From Paenibacillus montaniterrae (GTDB taxonomy: Bacteria; Bacillota; Bacilli; Paenibacillales; Paenibacillaceae): a DNA stretch of 64,000 bases. Shown one piece after another: positions 9,050 to 19,593 of the stretch. The stretch is from positions 124,001-188,000 of the forward strand of contig NZ_BOSE01000004.1 of assembly GCF_018403185.1 (NCBI RefSeq), given 5' to 3'. How positions within the stretch are numbered: position 1 is the stretch's first letter; each line of letters starts with the position of its first letter. The notes below the pieces were generated by a model. That model worked only from the letters and a program-made list of their open reading frames with translations. It ran no database searches and was not told the DNA's origin. A program made the position numbers and the translations under genes.

Positions 9050-10627
9050 TTAGCTCATGTCCTGGGCACTTTGGCTTCCGCCGGGCTTAAAGGTGGATGG
9101 GGAAACGCCTTTATATTTTTTGAATTTGCTATGAAAGTAATCAACATTGGCATAGCCAACCAGCTCTGCAACCTGATGCACCTTTTTGCCTTCCTGCAGC
9201 AGCTTGATTGCATGCTCGATGCGAACATGATCCAAATACGTATTGAAGCTTTCTCCGGAATGATTTTTAAATAGCTTGCCCAAATATCCGCTATTGTAAT
9301 TGAAAATTTCAGCCAATGTTTCCAGCCGCAGCGGCTCCATATAATGGCGATCAATAAAATCGATCATTTGCTTCATTACTGTCGTATTGCTGTTTTCCGT
9401 TGAACTGATGCGATCTATTATCGAATGCAGCTGCTCCTTTAGGCGCGACAGCATCAAATGATTATGATGGGCCAAATAAAGCTGAGTCACAACCTTCAAA
9501 TCCTGCTCAAGCTGCTGCTTCGGATAAAGCGTAGACAATCGGTTCATGACGAGCGTCAGCAGCTGTGCCCAGCTGCTTTTAATTTGCTGCTCTGCAAGGC
9601 CCAGCGCTCTGAACTGTTGGTCAATTTCACCCAGCAGCTCGCTCACAAGCTCCTTGTTGCCAACATCAATGCCATACAACAGCCGCTGCGAGCCTTGCTC
9701 AATAATCGCCGAGCTGCCAAGCTCAACTGCTATTCCCGGACGCTGCAAGCTTTCATTAATTTCCGTTAAGCTGTACATTTTATTTTCTTGAAGAAAAAAA
9801 CGCTGCTTCAACAGCTCCTTCATTTGAGGAACCTGCTCATACAGCGAACGAGCCGATTCATGCTCCTCACTGAGCAAAGCAACATAATACACACTCTCGC
9901 CGCAAGCCTGGCGCAGCACTTCCTCAACTCGTTCCTGCTTGAAGCTGTTCATGCTTAGCTGGTGCAGCAATATTCCGATAAAGGCTTCACTGGCAAATAC
10001 ATCGCCCCAGCCTTGCTCATAAACGAATTGTGCAAGCTGCTGCTTGATCTGATTGCGAATCGTCAAGGAATGCTCACGGCTGTAGGTCTCAATCAAAAGC
10101 AGCGTCAGCTTGTCCTCAGCTGCATGAAACAGCCTTTGCCAATGCTCAGCAGTTAGCTGCTCCTCAGGCAATTCACAAGCTACAAATCCTTTTAGCCACT
10201 CTTCCTTCAGCAAGCCAACTGTTTGTGAGCTAATTTCCTGCTCCTTGCGTTTTTTTATAAGCTCCTTGCTAATTTTTTCAATAAACCCGATTAGTTCGTC
10301 CTCATCGATTGGCTTCAGCACATATCCATCAACACGGTAGCGGATCGCTTGCTGCGCATATTGAAACTCGCCATAACCGCTTAAAATTAAAATTCGACAA
10401 TCTGCTCCCAGCTTGCGCAGCTCATGAATCGTTTGCAAGCCATCCATGATCGGCATGCGAATATCGACCAGTATAAGCTCTGGTTGATGCTCTTTGTATT
10501 TTTCCAGTGCTTCTACGCCATTGCTTGCAACTGCGCACACTTCAAATTGATAATGGTCCCATTCCACTAATGATTGCAAGCCTTGTCTGATCATCGGTTC
10601 GTCGTCAACAATCATTACTTTAAACAT
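9050..10627 (-). CDS. Response regulator with AraC-type DNA-binding domain (YesN type)
   Basis: A 525-residue cytoplasmic regulator. The receiver domain (residues 1-120) has the acidic pair in VDDEP and the phospho-acceptor Asp55 in LILVDIRMP. The middle region is variable. The C-terminal 100 residues form an AraC-type double helix-turn-helix (LETLAEIFNYNSGYLGKLFK and QVAELVGYANVDYFHSKFKKY). The start at 10627 follows a GGGAGG ribosome binding site; a longer frame to 10714 lies inside the kinase gene and has none. It overlaps the upstream kinase gene by 8 bases. By context it activates the flanking glycosidase and ABC operons. Confidence 0.93.
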   Translation of the reverse strand: MFKVMIVDDEPMIRQGLQSLVEWDHYQFEVCAVASNGVEALEKYKEHQPELILVDIRMPIMDGLQTIHELRKLGADCRILILSGYGEFQYAQQAIRYRVDGYVLKPIDEDELIGFIEKISKELIKKRKEQEISSQTVGLLKEEWLKGFVACELPEEQLTAEHWQRLFHAAEDKLTLLLIETYSREHSLTIRNQIKQQLAQFVYEQGWGDVFASEAFIGILLHQLSMNSFKQERVEEVLRQACGESVYYVALLSEEHESARSLYEQVPQMKELLKQRFFLQENKMYSLTEINESLQRPGIAVELGSSAIIEQGSQRLLYGIDVGNKELVSELLGEIDQQFRALGLAEQQIKSSWAQLLTLVMNRLSTLYPKQQLEQDLKVVTQLYLAHHNHLMLSRLKEQLHSIIDRISSTENSNTTVMKQMIDFIDRHYMEPLRLETLAEIFNYNSGYLGKLFKNHSGESFNTYLDHVRIEHAIKLLQEGKKVHQVAELVGYANVDYFHSKFKKYKGVSPSTFKPGGSQSAQDMS

Positions 10628-12422
10628 CCGTTTGGCCTCCCATATGAACTGAAAAAGACACAGTCGTTCCTTCTCCTGGCTTCGAAGCAATATGCAAGCC
10701 AGCTTCATCGCCAAAAATGGAGATTAAACGCTGATGCACGTTGCGCAAGCCAATCCGTGTTCCTTCTACTTCATCCTGCTGATTCATCATTTCAATAACC
10801 TGCTGCATGCGAGCTTCATCCATGCCGGTTCCGTTATCGGCTATAACAACTTGCAGCTTGTCCTCCTCTAACGAAATCTTAATCGTAACCTTGCCTTCCT
10901 CCAGCACTTGATCCATGCCATGAACGACCGCATTTTCGACAATAGGCTGAATAAGCAGCGGCGGCAGCTTCGTTTCAAGCGCGGCCTCATCCACATGCAG
11001 CTCAAAATCAAGCCGCTCCTGGCCAAATCGAAACTGCTGAATCGCCAAATAATAGCGAATCACTTCCACCTCATCCGCAATCTTGACCGAGCCGGAGCCA
11101 ACCTCAAGATTTTTGCGAATAAGCTTGCCAAGCATGCGAACGATGCTTGCCAGCTCCTTATCGCCTTTAATATGCGCATGCATGCGAATCGATTCGAGCG
11201 CATTGAACAGAAAATGCGGATTGATTTGGCTGGCCATCATTTTCAGCTTAATTTCACCTTGCCGCAGCTCGAGCTGATTGCGCTGATTTTCAGTGTCGCG
11301 CACTCGATCCATTAGCTCGCGTATGCTGCTGACCATATTATTGAACTGCCGCGACAGCAAACCGACCTCATCGTTGCCAGCAATAGTAGAGGTGACAGTC
11401 AAATCGCCTGTACCGAGCTTATGAATATTTTTAACAAGCGACAGGATCCGTTTTGAAAGCAAGGACGAGGTCGCATAGATCAATACCATAGACAACAGCA
11501 GGCTGGCCAAAATAATTAACAACCCCTGCACGGAAATGCGCTCTGCTCCTTCCACTATGCTGTCAATTGTAAAGATCGACATAATTTTAAACCCGTTTTG
11601 ACTGTACTGCGGCTTTAATTCCTCAACGATAATGCGCGATGGATGTCCATCCACCTCTATTTCATACTGGCCGATCTCCCAATCGCTGCGTCCAACGGAA
11701 AAGTCCAGCTCAGAAAGCTGCTTGCCCACAAACTGTTGATTTTTGGCTGCTACGATAATATTGCTGCTATCGATAATGTACGTATCAAAGGTTTCCTGAC
11801 GCACTATATTTTGCAGTGCGGCCGGGTTTATATTCATCACCAGCACGCCCTTGGAGCGATACAGCGGAAATTCAACCTTGCGTACCAATGAAACGAATGA
11901 TTCATTTTTTTTAGTTTCGTCAGGAATGTAGCCCCAGTAAATCAAGCCGCTCTGATCCGTATAGTTGTACCAGGCAGACGTCGAGATGTCCTTCGTGATC
12001 TGGATAAACTCCCAGTTGTTCAGCAAGGTTGGGTTGTCCATATAAAAACGAATATTGTAAATTTCACTGTACAGATTAATGTAATCCCTAAAGCTGCGAT
12101 AGTTTTGATACGCTTCCACAACCTCGTAAGTGCTTGCAAATTGCGTATTCGTAATCTTCGATAAATCTGTGTCGCTCATTAATACGCCTGATATATCAAT
12201 TGGTCGCTGAACGACATCCTCGAGCTGAGTCTTGATACGCTCTACATTGTTGTAGGACTGTTCAGTCGCCTGCTCCAGCACATGATTGCGAAACTGCTCT
12301 GTCAAGTAAACGCCAACGATCACAATTGGGACGAATGCCACGACAATATAAGAAATAAACAGCTTTTTTTTCAAGCGAACATTGTCCAGCAGGGAGAAAA
12401 TTTTCCTGATCAAATAAAGCAT
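10620..12422 (-). CDS. Membrane sensor histidine kinase (YesM type)
   Basis: A 600-residue kinase. Transmembrane segment 1 spans about residues 22-42; an extracellular sensor domain of about 260 residues follows; transmembrane segment 2 is at about 298-320; then HAMP (about 321-372), the His-kinase domain with phospho-accepting His403 in INPHFLFNALE, and the ATPase domain with VENAVVHG, DNGTGMD and GLRNVHQRL. The start at 12422 follows AGAGGTAGG; the ATG seven codons upstream has no ribosome binding site. It is partner of the overlapping regulator gene. The sensor domain probably detects an extracellular sugar or a loaded binding protein (inference). Confidence 0.93.
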   Translation of the reverse strand: MLYLIRKIFSLLDNVRLKKKLFISYIVVAFVPIVIVGVYLTEQFRNHVLEQATEQSYNNVERIKTQLEDVVQRPIDISGVLMSDTDLSKITNTQFASTYEVVEAYQNYRSFRDYINLYSEIYNIRFYMDNPTLLNNWEFIQITKDISTSAWYNYTDQSGLIYWGYIPDETKKNESFVSLVRKVEFPLYRSKGVLVMNINPAALQNIVRQETFDTYIIDSSNIIVAAKNQQFVGKQLSELDFSVGRSDWEIGQYEIEVDGHPSRIIVEELKPQYSQNGFKIMSIFTIDSIVEGAERISVQGLLIILASLLLSMVLIYATSSLLSKRILSLVKNIHKLGTGDLTVTSTIAGNDEVGLLSRQFNNMVSSIRELMDRVRDTENQRNQLELRQGEIKLKMMASQINPHFLFNALESIRMHAHIKGDKELASIVRMLGKLIRKNLEVGSGSVKIADEVEVIRYYLAIQQFRFGQERLDFELHVDEAALETKLPPLLIQPIVENAVVHGMDQVLEEGKVTIKISLEEDKLQVVIADNGTGMDEARMQQVIEMMNQQDEVEGTRIGLRNVHQRLISIFGDEAGLHIASKPGEGTTVSFSVHMGGQTDV

Positions 12423-12555
12423 GCTTCCTACCTCTTCTTCCATTATGCTGATCGTTTATAGTTAAACGTATCATAACACAATCGCAACAAAACGATAACC
12501 CAATACGACGCCAGGATCGGCTCGTAATGGGTTATCGTCACGAAAAGTTCAGCTG

Positions 12556-15363
12556 TTATGGCTGCAGCTGGAAGCCACTCAGCTTAACTGTACCGCTTAT
12601 AATCATAGTCAGCTCGTTGATTGCTGCGCCTTCAAACCGGGCTGCTGCATCGCTCCACTGCTGCTCGCTAGAGGGTGAAATTTCCAGCTCTGCGAGCAAG
12701 CGTCCAGCTGCCTGAACGATTAGCTTGCCACCCGCTTCGCCTCCTGCAACACGTGCTTGAATGCCGCTGTAGACCTGGCTTTGATCAATATCCTTGAAGG
12801 TGATGCTGCCCTGCTGCTTGCTTGCGGCAATGCACGTTGTTCCTTCCTTCGATTCATCCAAATAAACGGAATTATAAGCGTCATAATTTTCAGCTCTGGT
12901 CCAGACTGCCAAGCTGCGCGGAGGAATTGTCTCGCCCGCAAGGCTAACCGTCTTTGTCAAATGAATAAGCTCAGAGGTGGAACCGACTGCAAAGGTATAG
13001 CTTGCCTGCTCAAGCACAAAGCGATCGCGCGTCACATCCCAGATTTGCAAATAGTCTTTTGCAATTGGCAAAGCTACCGTTTTGGTTTGTCCCGCTTCAA
13101 GCGTAACGCGCTGGAAGGCAACCAGCTTTTTCTGTGGACGCTTAACTCGGGAGCCCTCTACGGAAACATAAAGCTGTACAACTTCATCAGCTTGAAAGCT
13201 AGAATTGTTCGTTACCTCAACGGACGCAATCAGCTCTTCTTTATCATTAAACGCGTCTGCAATATGGAATTGACTATAGGCAAATGAAGCATAGCTTAAG
13301 CCATGTCCAAATGGATAAAGCGGCTTTTCCTCGAGGAACATATAGGTGCGCTTTGAGCTCATAATGTCGTAATCCATTAGATCCGTCAACTGTTCTTCGG
13401 ATTGATACCATGTCATATTCAAGCGCCCGGCAGGCGAATATTCGCCAAACAATACATCAGCAACCGCATTGCCAAGCTCTTGCCCTGCATGAGATATATA
13501 AACGATAGCTGGAATACGCTCAGCAAGCTCGCCCAGCACAAATGGATAGCCGCCAACGATTACAACAACGGTGTTGGCATTTACCTCAAGCACTTCTTCA
13601 ATCAGCTTGCGCTGCTCCTCAGCCAGCATCAGACTAGGACGATCAATCTCCTCCTTGCCGTTAATAAGCGGATTGCTGCCGACAACAACGATCGCTTGCT
13701 CAGCCGCTGCTGCCAATGCTTTCGCTTCAGCAATTCCATCCTTCACTTGTTCAACTCGCAGCAGGTCCTGCTCCGTTGCTTCCCCTTGCTCCTCAACCGT
13801 AACGTAGCCACCCAGTTCAGCAGGCAGCTTGATCGCTTTATTGTTCCAGGAATGGATCGCATACAAGCTGTCTTTTTGCTGCTTCAAGCGAATAACTTCC
13901 TTAACAAACCAGCCATACGCTTCTTCAGCTGTAGCTGCCAAATACTTGTCATCTGCTGTTGTCAGCAGCTTGCCAGTGCTCAAATTCGTTAGCGTATAGC
14001 TGCCGCAATCCCAATCAACCAGCTCAAACACCGTTGCCTGCTGCTCGTCCTCCACAAGCTGCAGCTTTGCTTCCTCATCATTAGCTGCTGCGAATACAGC
14101 TCCTTGCTTCGCCGGAGCAAGCGTTACATAATGATTGCCAGAGCTGTAAGCAACGTTGGCATTAGCAAGCTTGCGCTTTACCGCATCCAAAATCGTTACT
14201 TTATACGGCAGTGTGCCTGCATACCAGTCACGGTAAACAACATCTGCCAGTGGTCCAACTACGGCAACGGATTTCAATACATCAGCCTTTAGCGGCAGCT
14301 GCTGACGCTCATTTTTCAGCAACACAATTGATTCCTTCGCCGCTTGCAAGGAAAGCTGTGCATGCTCGCTTGACATCAGCTTCGATTCAGGCATATTCGC
14401 ATACGGATTCAGCTCATCCGGATCAAACTCACCGAGCATAAAGCGCACGCGGAACGTGTTGAACAGCGCCTGATCCAAATCCGCCTCGGACAACAGCCCT
14501 TCTTCCAACGCTTCGCGAATGGCTGTGCACGACTTTTCCTTGTCATCTGTAATGCTGTCAATTCCTGCTTTAATTGCATGAGCTACCGCTTGCTTGTAGT
14601 TATCGTAATAATGGTGGTCATTGACAATGCCGAGCAAATCACCCGCATCGCTTACAATAAAGCCGTCCATTTCCCATTCTTCCTTGACTACCTTTTTTAC
14701 ATCATCAAGCAAAATCGTCGGCGTACCGTTAACAGCGTTGTAGCTGGTCATCATCGACTTCGCTCCGCCTTTGACAAAAGCAGGCTTGAATGCCGCCTGA
14801 TAGTACTCCTTCATATTGCGCGGGTCAATGCTTGCCGAGCAGCTGCCGCGGTTCACTTCATTGTTGTTGCCGATAAAATGCTTCAAAGTTGCAATTGATT
14901 TGAAGTAGGTCGGGTGATCTCCTTGCATCCCCTGCACCAGACCGGCCGTCAATTCACCTGTAAGCACAGGGTCCTCGCCATAAGCCTCCTCTGTACGGCC
15001 CCAACGCGGATCGCGCTCCATATCAACGGTTGGCGCCCAAAGCGTCAAACCGTTCACCTCAGGATTGCGCTGATAAAATACGCGTGCCTCATCACCGATT
15101 GCTGAACCGATTTGCTTCATAAGCTGTGGATTCCACGTGCAGCCAAGCCCGATAGGCTGCGGGAATGAAGTTGCTTCACCTAGCCACGCCATGCCGTGCG
15201 CAGCTTCTGTACCATGCTTGTAAGCAGACACGCCGAGACGCTCAATTGCTGGCTGATATTGCACCATTGACTCTATTTTTTCTTCTAATGTAAAGCGTGA
15301 TATTAAATCGTTGACCCGCTCATTAAGTGGAAGGGTGTGGTCCTGAAATGGATATTGCTTCAT
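12556..15363 (-). CDS. Glycoside hydrolase family 3 with an inserted domain and extra C-terminal domain
   Basis: A 935-residue beta-glucosidase or beta-xylosidase-type enzyme. The (beta/alpha)8 domain carries the nucleophile Asp239 in FIVSDAGD and the substrate-binding KHF and RGS motifs. The C-domain holds a probable acid/base Glu572 in KEEIDRPSL. About 135 residues (410-545) are inserted between the halves of the C-domain and look beta-rich (YTLTNLSTGKLL), resembling a trefoil or fascin-like module. A fibronectin-type domain starts near 690 (YPFGHGLSY), and residues 800-935 form another beta-rich module resembling a carbohydrate-binding domain. No signal peptide, so cytoplasmic. It lies between the GH95 gene and the two-component genes on the same strand; substrate unknown. 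Confidence 0.88.
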   Translation of the reverse strand: MKQYPFQDHTLPLNERVNDLISRFTLEEKIESMVQYQPAIERLGVSAYKHGTEAAHGMAWLGEATSFPQPIGLGCTWNPQLMKQIGSAIGDEARVFYQRNPEVNGLTLWAPTVDMERDPRWGRTEEAYGEDPVLTGELTAGLVQGMQGDHPTYFKSIATLKHFIGNNNEVNRGSCSASIDPRNMKEYYQAAFKPAFVKGGAKSMMTSYNAVNGTPTILLDDVKKVVKEEWEMDGFIVSDAGDLLGIVNDHHYYDNYKQAVAHAIKAGIDSITDDKEKSCTAIREALEEGLLSEADLDQALFNTFRVRFMLGEFDPDELNPYANMPESKLMSSEHAQLSLQAAKESIVLLKNERQQLPLKADVLKSVAVVGPLADVVYRDWYAGTLPYKVTILDAVKRKLANANVAYSSGNHYVTLAPAKQGAVFAAANDEEAKLQLVEDEQQATVFELVDWDCGSYTLTNLSTGKLLTTADDKYLAATAEEAYGWFVKEVIRLKQQKDSLYAIHSWNNKAIKLPAELGGYVTVEEQGEATEQDLLRVEQVKDGIAEAKALAAAAEQAIVVVGSNPLINGKEEIDRPSLMLAEEQRKLIEEVLEVNANTVVVIVGGYPFVLGELAERIPAIVYISHAGQELGNAVADVLFGEYSPAGRLNMTWYQSEEQLTDLMDYDIMSSKRTYMFLEEKPLYPFGHGLSYASFAYSQFHIADAFNDKEELIASVEVTNNSSFQADEVVQLYVSVEGSRVKRPQKKLVAFQRVTLEAGQTKTVALPIAKDYLQIWDVTRDRFVLEQASYTFAVGSTSELIHLTKTVSLAGETIPPRSLAVWTRAENYDAYNSVYLDESKEGTTCIAASKQQGSITFKDIDQSQVYSGIQARVAGGEAGGKLIVQAAGRLLAELEISPSSEQQWSDAAARFEGAAINELTMIISGTVKLSGFQLQP

Positions 15364-15459
15364 TGGTATAAACTCTCCTTTGTTGTCAATCTAACCAGGC
15401 TTAATTAGAACATGTATCATTGCTAACAGGGGCCATTGTCGTTGCCGCTGAGCAGCTGC

Positions 15460-17808
15460 TTATGGCGTCAGCTGCACTAAATAGCTGCCGCCTTTGATCG
15501 TATTCAGCTGCTCATTGCCGCTGTAGCGCTGGCCTGTCGCTTCATCTACAATATTGATGCTGCCTTTTTTATAGGAAACGACAAGCGGCTGGCCGTATAA
15601 CGATTTAATTGTGGCGTGCGTCAGCTTGCCTTGCTGCCAGCTCAAACTAAGCTGGAATCCGCCTCTAGCGGTTAGACCGCTAATTTCACCCTGCTGCCAG
15701 ACTGACGGAAGTGCAGGAAGCAGCTCGATCGCTCCTTTATGGCTTTGCACCAGCGCTTCGACTATGCCGGCTACGCCGCCAAAGTTGCCATCAATTTGAA
15801 ATGGAGGATGCGCATCGAATAAATTCGGATAAGTGGAACGAGCAAGCAGTGTGCGAATAAACTGATGCGTTTCCTGCTCCATTTCCAGCCGCGCATATAA
15901 ATTAATGAGCCAGGCACAGCTCCAGCCTGTATGGCCGCCACCATTGGCAATGCGGCTCTTAAGCGTGCTGCGCGCAGCCTCTATCAGCTCAGGCTGATCA
16001 ATCGTTGTGCCTGGATATAAGCCGTATAAATGCGACACATGCCGATGTCCCGGCTCATGCTCGGCAAAATCAGTGTCCCATTCCTGCAGCAAGCCTCGTT
16101 CATTGATTTTCAGCTTTGGCAGCTTGTCCAAAGCGTTCTGCACCTGCTGCCTGAACCGCTCATCCTCGCCGATAATTTGTGAGGCTTCAATAATATGCTG
16201 GAATAGCTCGCTAATTAATGTAATGTCCATCGCGGAAGCTTGCGCAACGCTGCTTACTTGACCGTCTCCATATTCAAATTTGTTCTCTGGAGAAGATGAC
16301 GGCGATGTAATCAGGCGCCCCTGCTCATCCTCCACAAGCCAATCCAGGCAAAATTGAGCTGCGCCCTTCAACACTGGATAAGCACGCTCTTTTAAATAGG
16401 TAGCATCAGGGTGGAACAAGTAGCGCTCCCATAGATGCTGAGCAAGCCAAACCCCGCCCATCGGCCAGAACGCCCAGCTTGGATGGCCTGCTGTCGGACT
16501 CGACATGCGCCACAAATCAACATTATGGTGGGCAACCCATCCAGAAGCATGATAATGGATTCGTGCTGTGCGCGAGCCTGTTTCCTGAAGCTCCTCAACC
16601 ATCCGCAGCAGCGGCTCATGGCATTCACTAAGCGATACCAGCTCCGCAGGCCAGTAGTTCATTTGTGTATTAATATTTGTCGTATAGTCGCTGTTCCAAG
16701 GCGGCTGCACGCGATGGTTCCATATTCCTTGCAAATTGGCAGGCTGTGTGCCAGGCCGGGAGCTCGTAATGAGCAAGTAGCGGCCATAGTGGAAATAGAG
16801 GCTTTCCAGCCCGTTATCCTGCCCGCCTTGCTTGTATCGCTCCAAACGTTCATCTGTTGGCAAAGCTTCCAGCTCCGCCTCTGCTTCAAGCGAAAAACCG
16901 ACTCGACTGTACAGGCGCTGATGCTCCAAAATATGCGCGTTCAGCAGTTCCTCATAGCTATAGCCTGCAATTTGGGCGTGATACTCATCATTTTGCGCTG
17001 ACAGACGTTCATAGCTTTGATGTGGCTGCTCATTAAACGCAGTAAAACTCGTTGCGACACTGCCTATAAAATGCACATAGGTCGCTTGCTCGACTGTAAT
17101 GCCTTGCTCACTATAGCTAATCCGACCATCGCTGATCGCCTTCAGCTTGGATTGGAAAATGATGCCTTTATCGTCTTCATATTGGACAGAATAGGGATGA
17201 TCGCCAAAATAGTTGTCGGCAATATGCGATGGACAGCGCCCGTCAACTATATAAAATTGGCTCGTTGCGCTCGTTTTGTATGGATGCGGCAGCTTGAAGC
17301 TGGCTTGCATACTCATTGCAGCCTGCTGACCTTCACTGACATAGGACAGCACATAAACGGGATGCGCTGCGCTAACCCAGGCTTGTCTGCTGTAATGCGA
17401 CTGATCTGCCTTAATTTGAGTGTAGGCTACTGCAGTTTGCAGATCGAGGCCGCGTTCATAATAGTCGACTTCGGCAGGAGCATTATGCCATTGCACCAGC
17501 AAATCGCCAAAGGGCTGGTAAGCCTGGCAATTAAGCGCTAACATTTTGCTTTCAATCAATGCCTCCGCTTCGGCATAGCTGCCTTCGCTAATCAACTGTC
17601 TTGCCCGCTGCAAATGGCGCAATGCCTCATAATTATTGGTGTCGCGCGGAAAGCCTGACCATAACGTATCTTCATTCAATTGCAGTTGTTCTTGTTCAAT
17701 TGTGCCAAACACCATAGCGCCAATTTTCCCGTTGCCGATTGGCAATGCTTGCTCCCATTCCAGCGCTGGCTGCTTGTACCATAAATGATGTAAAGGTTTG
17801 TTTAGCAT
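15460..17808 (-). CDS. Alpha-L-fucosidase-type glycoside hydrolase family 95
   Basis: A 782-residue inverting glycosidase of GH95, typically 1,2-alpha-L-fucosidase; some members prefer alpha-L-galactosides. The family opening [20 protein letters not shown] is intact. The catalytic centre is recognisable: Asn378 and Asn380 in NINTQMNYW, Glu508 in SPENKF, and Asp673 in FQIDGNFGG, matching the Asn/Asn/Glu/Asp set known from AfcA of Bifidobacterium. No signal peptide or anchor, so it should act on imported oligosaccharides. First gene of the minus-strand glycosidase block, with a strong ribosome binding site (GGGAGA). Confidence 0.92.
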   Translation of the reverse strand: MLNKPLHHLWYKQPALEWEQALPIGNGKIGAMVFGTIEQEQLQLNEDTLWSGFPRDTNNYEALRHLQRARQLISEGSYAEAEALIESKMLALNCQAYQPFGDLLVQWHNAPAEVDYYERGLDLQTAVAYTQIKADQSHYSRQAWVSAAHPVYVLSYVSEGQQAAMSMQASFKLPHPYKTSATSQFYIVDGRCPSHIADNYFGDHPYSVQYEDDKGIIFQSKLKAISDGRISYSEQGITVEQATYVHFIGSVATSFTAFNEQPHQSYERLSAQNDEYHAQIAGYSYEELLNAHILEHQRLYSRVGFSLEAEAELEALPTDERLERYKQGGQDNGLESLYFHYGRYLLITSSRPGTQPANLQGIWNHRVQPPWNSDYTTNINTQMNYWPAELVSLSECHEPLLRMVEELQETGSRTARIHYHASGWVAHHNVDLWRMSSPTAGHPSWAFWPMGGVWLAQHLWERYLFHPDATYLKERAYPVLKGAAQFCLDWLVEDEQGRLITSPSSSPENKFEYGDGQVSSVAQASAMDITLISELFQHIIEASQIIGEDERFRQQVQNALDKLPKLKINERGLLQEWDTDFAEHEPGHRHVSHLYGLYPGTTIDQPELIEAARSTLKSRIANGGGHTGWSCAWLINLYARLEMEQETHQFIRTLLARSTYPNLFDAHPPFQIDGNFGGVAGIVEALVQSHKGAIELLPALPSVWQQGEISGLTARGGFQLSLSWQQGKLTHATIKSLYGQPLVVSYKKGSINIVDEATGQRYSGNEQLNTIKGGSYLVQLTP

Positions 17809-17893
17809 TGTACCGTCTCCCAGTAATAAATATACTTTTCATCATAGCTCACGAATGCGGGTAGATAACACCCAATACTTTCTAGAACTTTTC

Positions 17894-17944
17894 ATATGCA
17901 AATTAGTCTTTCTCCATGTTTATACGAGATGAATATATGCAAAT
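17894..17944. promoter_or_regulatory. Direct repeat ATATGCAAAT upstream of the GH95 gene
   Basis: The 10-mer ATATGCAAAT occurs at 17894-17903 and 17935-17944, 41 bases apart (about four helical turns), about 85-135 bases upstream of the GH95 start. On the minus strand the proximal copy overlaps a possible -35 (TTGCAT). Direct repeats of this kind suit an AraC-type activator such as the YesN-type regulator of the locus (inference). Confidence 0.4.
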
Positions 17945-17973
17945 CCTTCCTTCACAAGCAAAAACGATTATTA

Positions 17974-18066
17974 TTAACCTTGATGCGCACAATATGAGAG
18001 CACTGCCGTTGCAATGAACAGTATATATAGCAGCAGAGAAATCATCTTGATCGTTTTTTTACTCAT
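17974..18066 (-). CDS. Possible 30-residue single-pass membrane peptide
   Basis: A short frame encodes a cationic N-terminus (MSKKTIK) followed by one hydrophobic segment (ISLLLYILFIATAVLSYC) and ends in AHQG. A GAGAGGGG sequence lies about 9 bases before the ATG. It stands alone in the 510-base gap between the GH95 and MFS genes. Composition and the ribosome binding site support it; the length is too short to be sure. No family recognised. Confidence 0.4.
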   Translation of the reverse strand: MSKKTIKMISLLLYILFIATAVLSYCAHQG

Positions 18067-18318
18067 AGGCACATACCCCTCTCGTGATGATACATGTAGT
18101 ATATGCGCACGATACGATATCCGAGCCTGTACGTTCAGATTTGAAGCCAGTTTGCACATTTTTCTATTTACTTCTTTAACAATATGTGGTATGTTATAGT
18201 GATATGCCCAATCTCGTTCTTGCCCGTTATTCCTATTTCTTCTAGCGTGAGCTGGCATGGCATTCGCACATGCCACACCTATATTTAGCATCATTTTATC
18301 TGCATCTTGGAGGTTTTT

Positions 18319-19536
18319 ATGTCATTATTACTTCGTAATCGCGGGTCGATTTTGTTATTAATGATTAACATTTTTATCGTATTCGTGGGGATTGGCCTGG
18401 TCATTCCGATCTTGCCTAAATTTATGGATATGCTGCATATTACCGGCAGTACAATCGGCTTGATGGTTGCAGCTTTTTCACTCTCTCAGCTTGTATTTTC
18501 GCCTGTTGCCGGTCGACTTTCTGACAAAATTGGCCGCAAGCCAATCATTGTAGCAGGCATGCTTATATTCGCAGTATCCGAGTGGATGTTTGGCGCATCG
18601 AACAATGTTGCTTTGTTGTTTATTGCCCGGATATTGGGAGGGGTAGGAGCGGCGCTTATTATGCCGGCTGTGCTGGCCTATGCTGCTGATGTCACTACGC
18701 AGCAGGAGCGCGCACAAGGAATCGGCTTTATTAATGCCGCCATTACAACCGGCTTTATTATCGGTCCGGGGATTGGCGGACTTGTCGCACAATTCGGTGT
18801 ACGCGTACCGTTCTACTGTGCAGCGATTGCTGGGTTGGTAGCTGCAACGATTACGTTTCTGCTGCTGCCGGGAGCGCAGAAAGCCGAGTCTGATGAAGCT
18901 GAGCATGTATTGGATGAGAAGGAGAGCTTGCCATTATGGAAGCAGCTAGCCTTATCCGTTAAGGAGCCTTACTTCATTAGCTTAATCATCATCTTTATTG
19001 CCAGCTTCGGGCTAGCTAATTTTGAAACGATCTTCACCCTCTATATGGATGACAAGTTTGGCTTCACCACACTTGATATTGCGTACATTATTACGTTCGG
19101 CTCTATCGCAGGAGCTGTCATCCAGGCTACAATCTTCGGCCAAATACTTAACAAGTTTGGCGAGTTCAAAGTCATTACAACCTGCTTGCTGGGAGCAGCT
19201 ATTTTTATCGTATTGACATTATTTGTTCATAAATATTGGCTTATTTTTGCAGTAACTTTTCTTGTATTCCTGGCAATGGATGTGCTACGGCCTGCTCTCG
19301 GCACACTCATGTCGAAAATGACGATTAACCAGCAAGGCTATGTGGCAGGACTTAACTCAGCGTATACGAGCTTGGGCAATATCGTTGGTCCAATCGTTGC
19401 TGGCGCCTTGTACGACGTCAATATCGACTATCCATACTGGGTGGCGGGACTCGTATTATTCCTCTGCTTCCTGCTGTCGCTTGCGACTGGCAGAAAGTAT
19501 TTGACTGCGCCTAAGCAGCAAACTGTTAGTAAATAA
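18319..19536 (+). CDS. MFS drug:proton antiporter (DHA1, NorA/Tet type)
   Basis: A 405-residue protein with 12 predicted membrane segments. Motif A (GRLSDKIGRKP) sits in the loop after segment 2, and the antiporter motif C (GFIIGPGIGG) in segment 5, which places it among drug-efflux members of the major facilitator superfamily. The start at 18319 is set by GGAGG at 18309-18313; the TTG four codons upstream lies before that site. A 7-bp hairpin (18253-18259 with 18269-18275) lies in the leader, and an extended -10-like TGTTATAGT lies further up. The substrate cannot be predicted. It is the only plus-strand gene between two minus-strand sugar loci. Confidence 0.85.
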   Translation: MSLLLRNRGSILLLMINIFIVFVGIGLVIPILPKFMDMLHITGSTIGLMVAAFSLSQLVFSPVAGRLSDKIGRKPIIVAGMLIFAVSEWMFGASNNVALLFIARILGGVGAALIMPAVLAYAADVTTQQERAQGIGFINAAITTGFIIGPGIGGLVAQFGVRVPFYCAAIAGLVAATITFLLLPGAQKAESDEAEHVLDEKESLPLWKQLALSVKEPYFISLIIIFIASFGLANFETIFTLYMDDKFGFTTLDIAYIITFGSIAGAVIQATIFGQILNKFGEFKVITTCLLGAAIFIVLTLFVHKYWLIFAVTFLVFLAMDVLRPALGTLMSKMTINQQGYVAGLNSAYTSLGNIVGPIVAGALYDVNIDYPYWVAGLVLFLCFLLSLATGRKYLTAPKQQTVSK

Positions 19537-19593
19537 GGCGAGGTCGAAAAAGCAACTGCTGCATAGGCATTGAACTCGGCCTTCAACAAAAAT

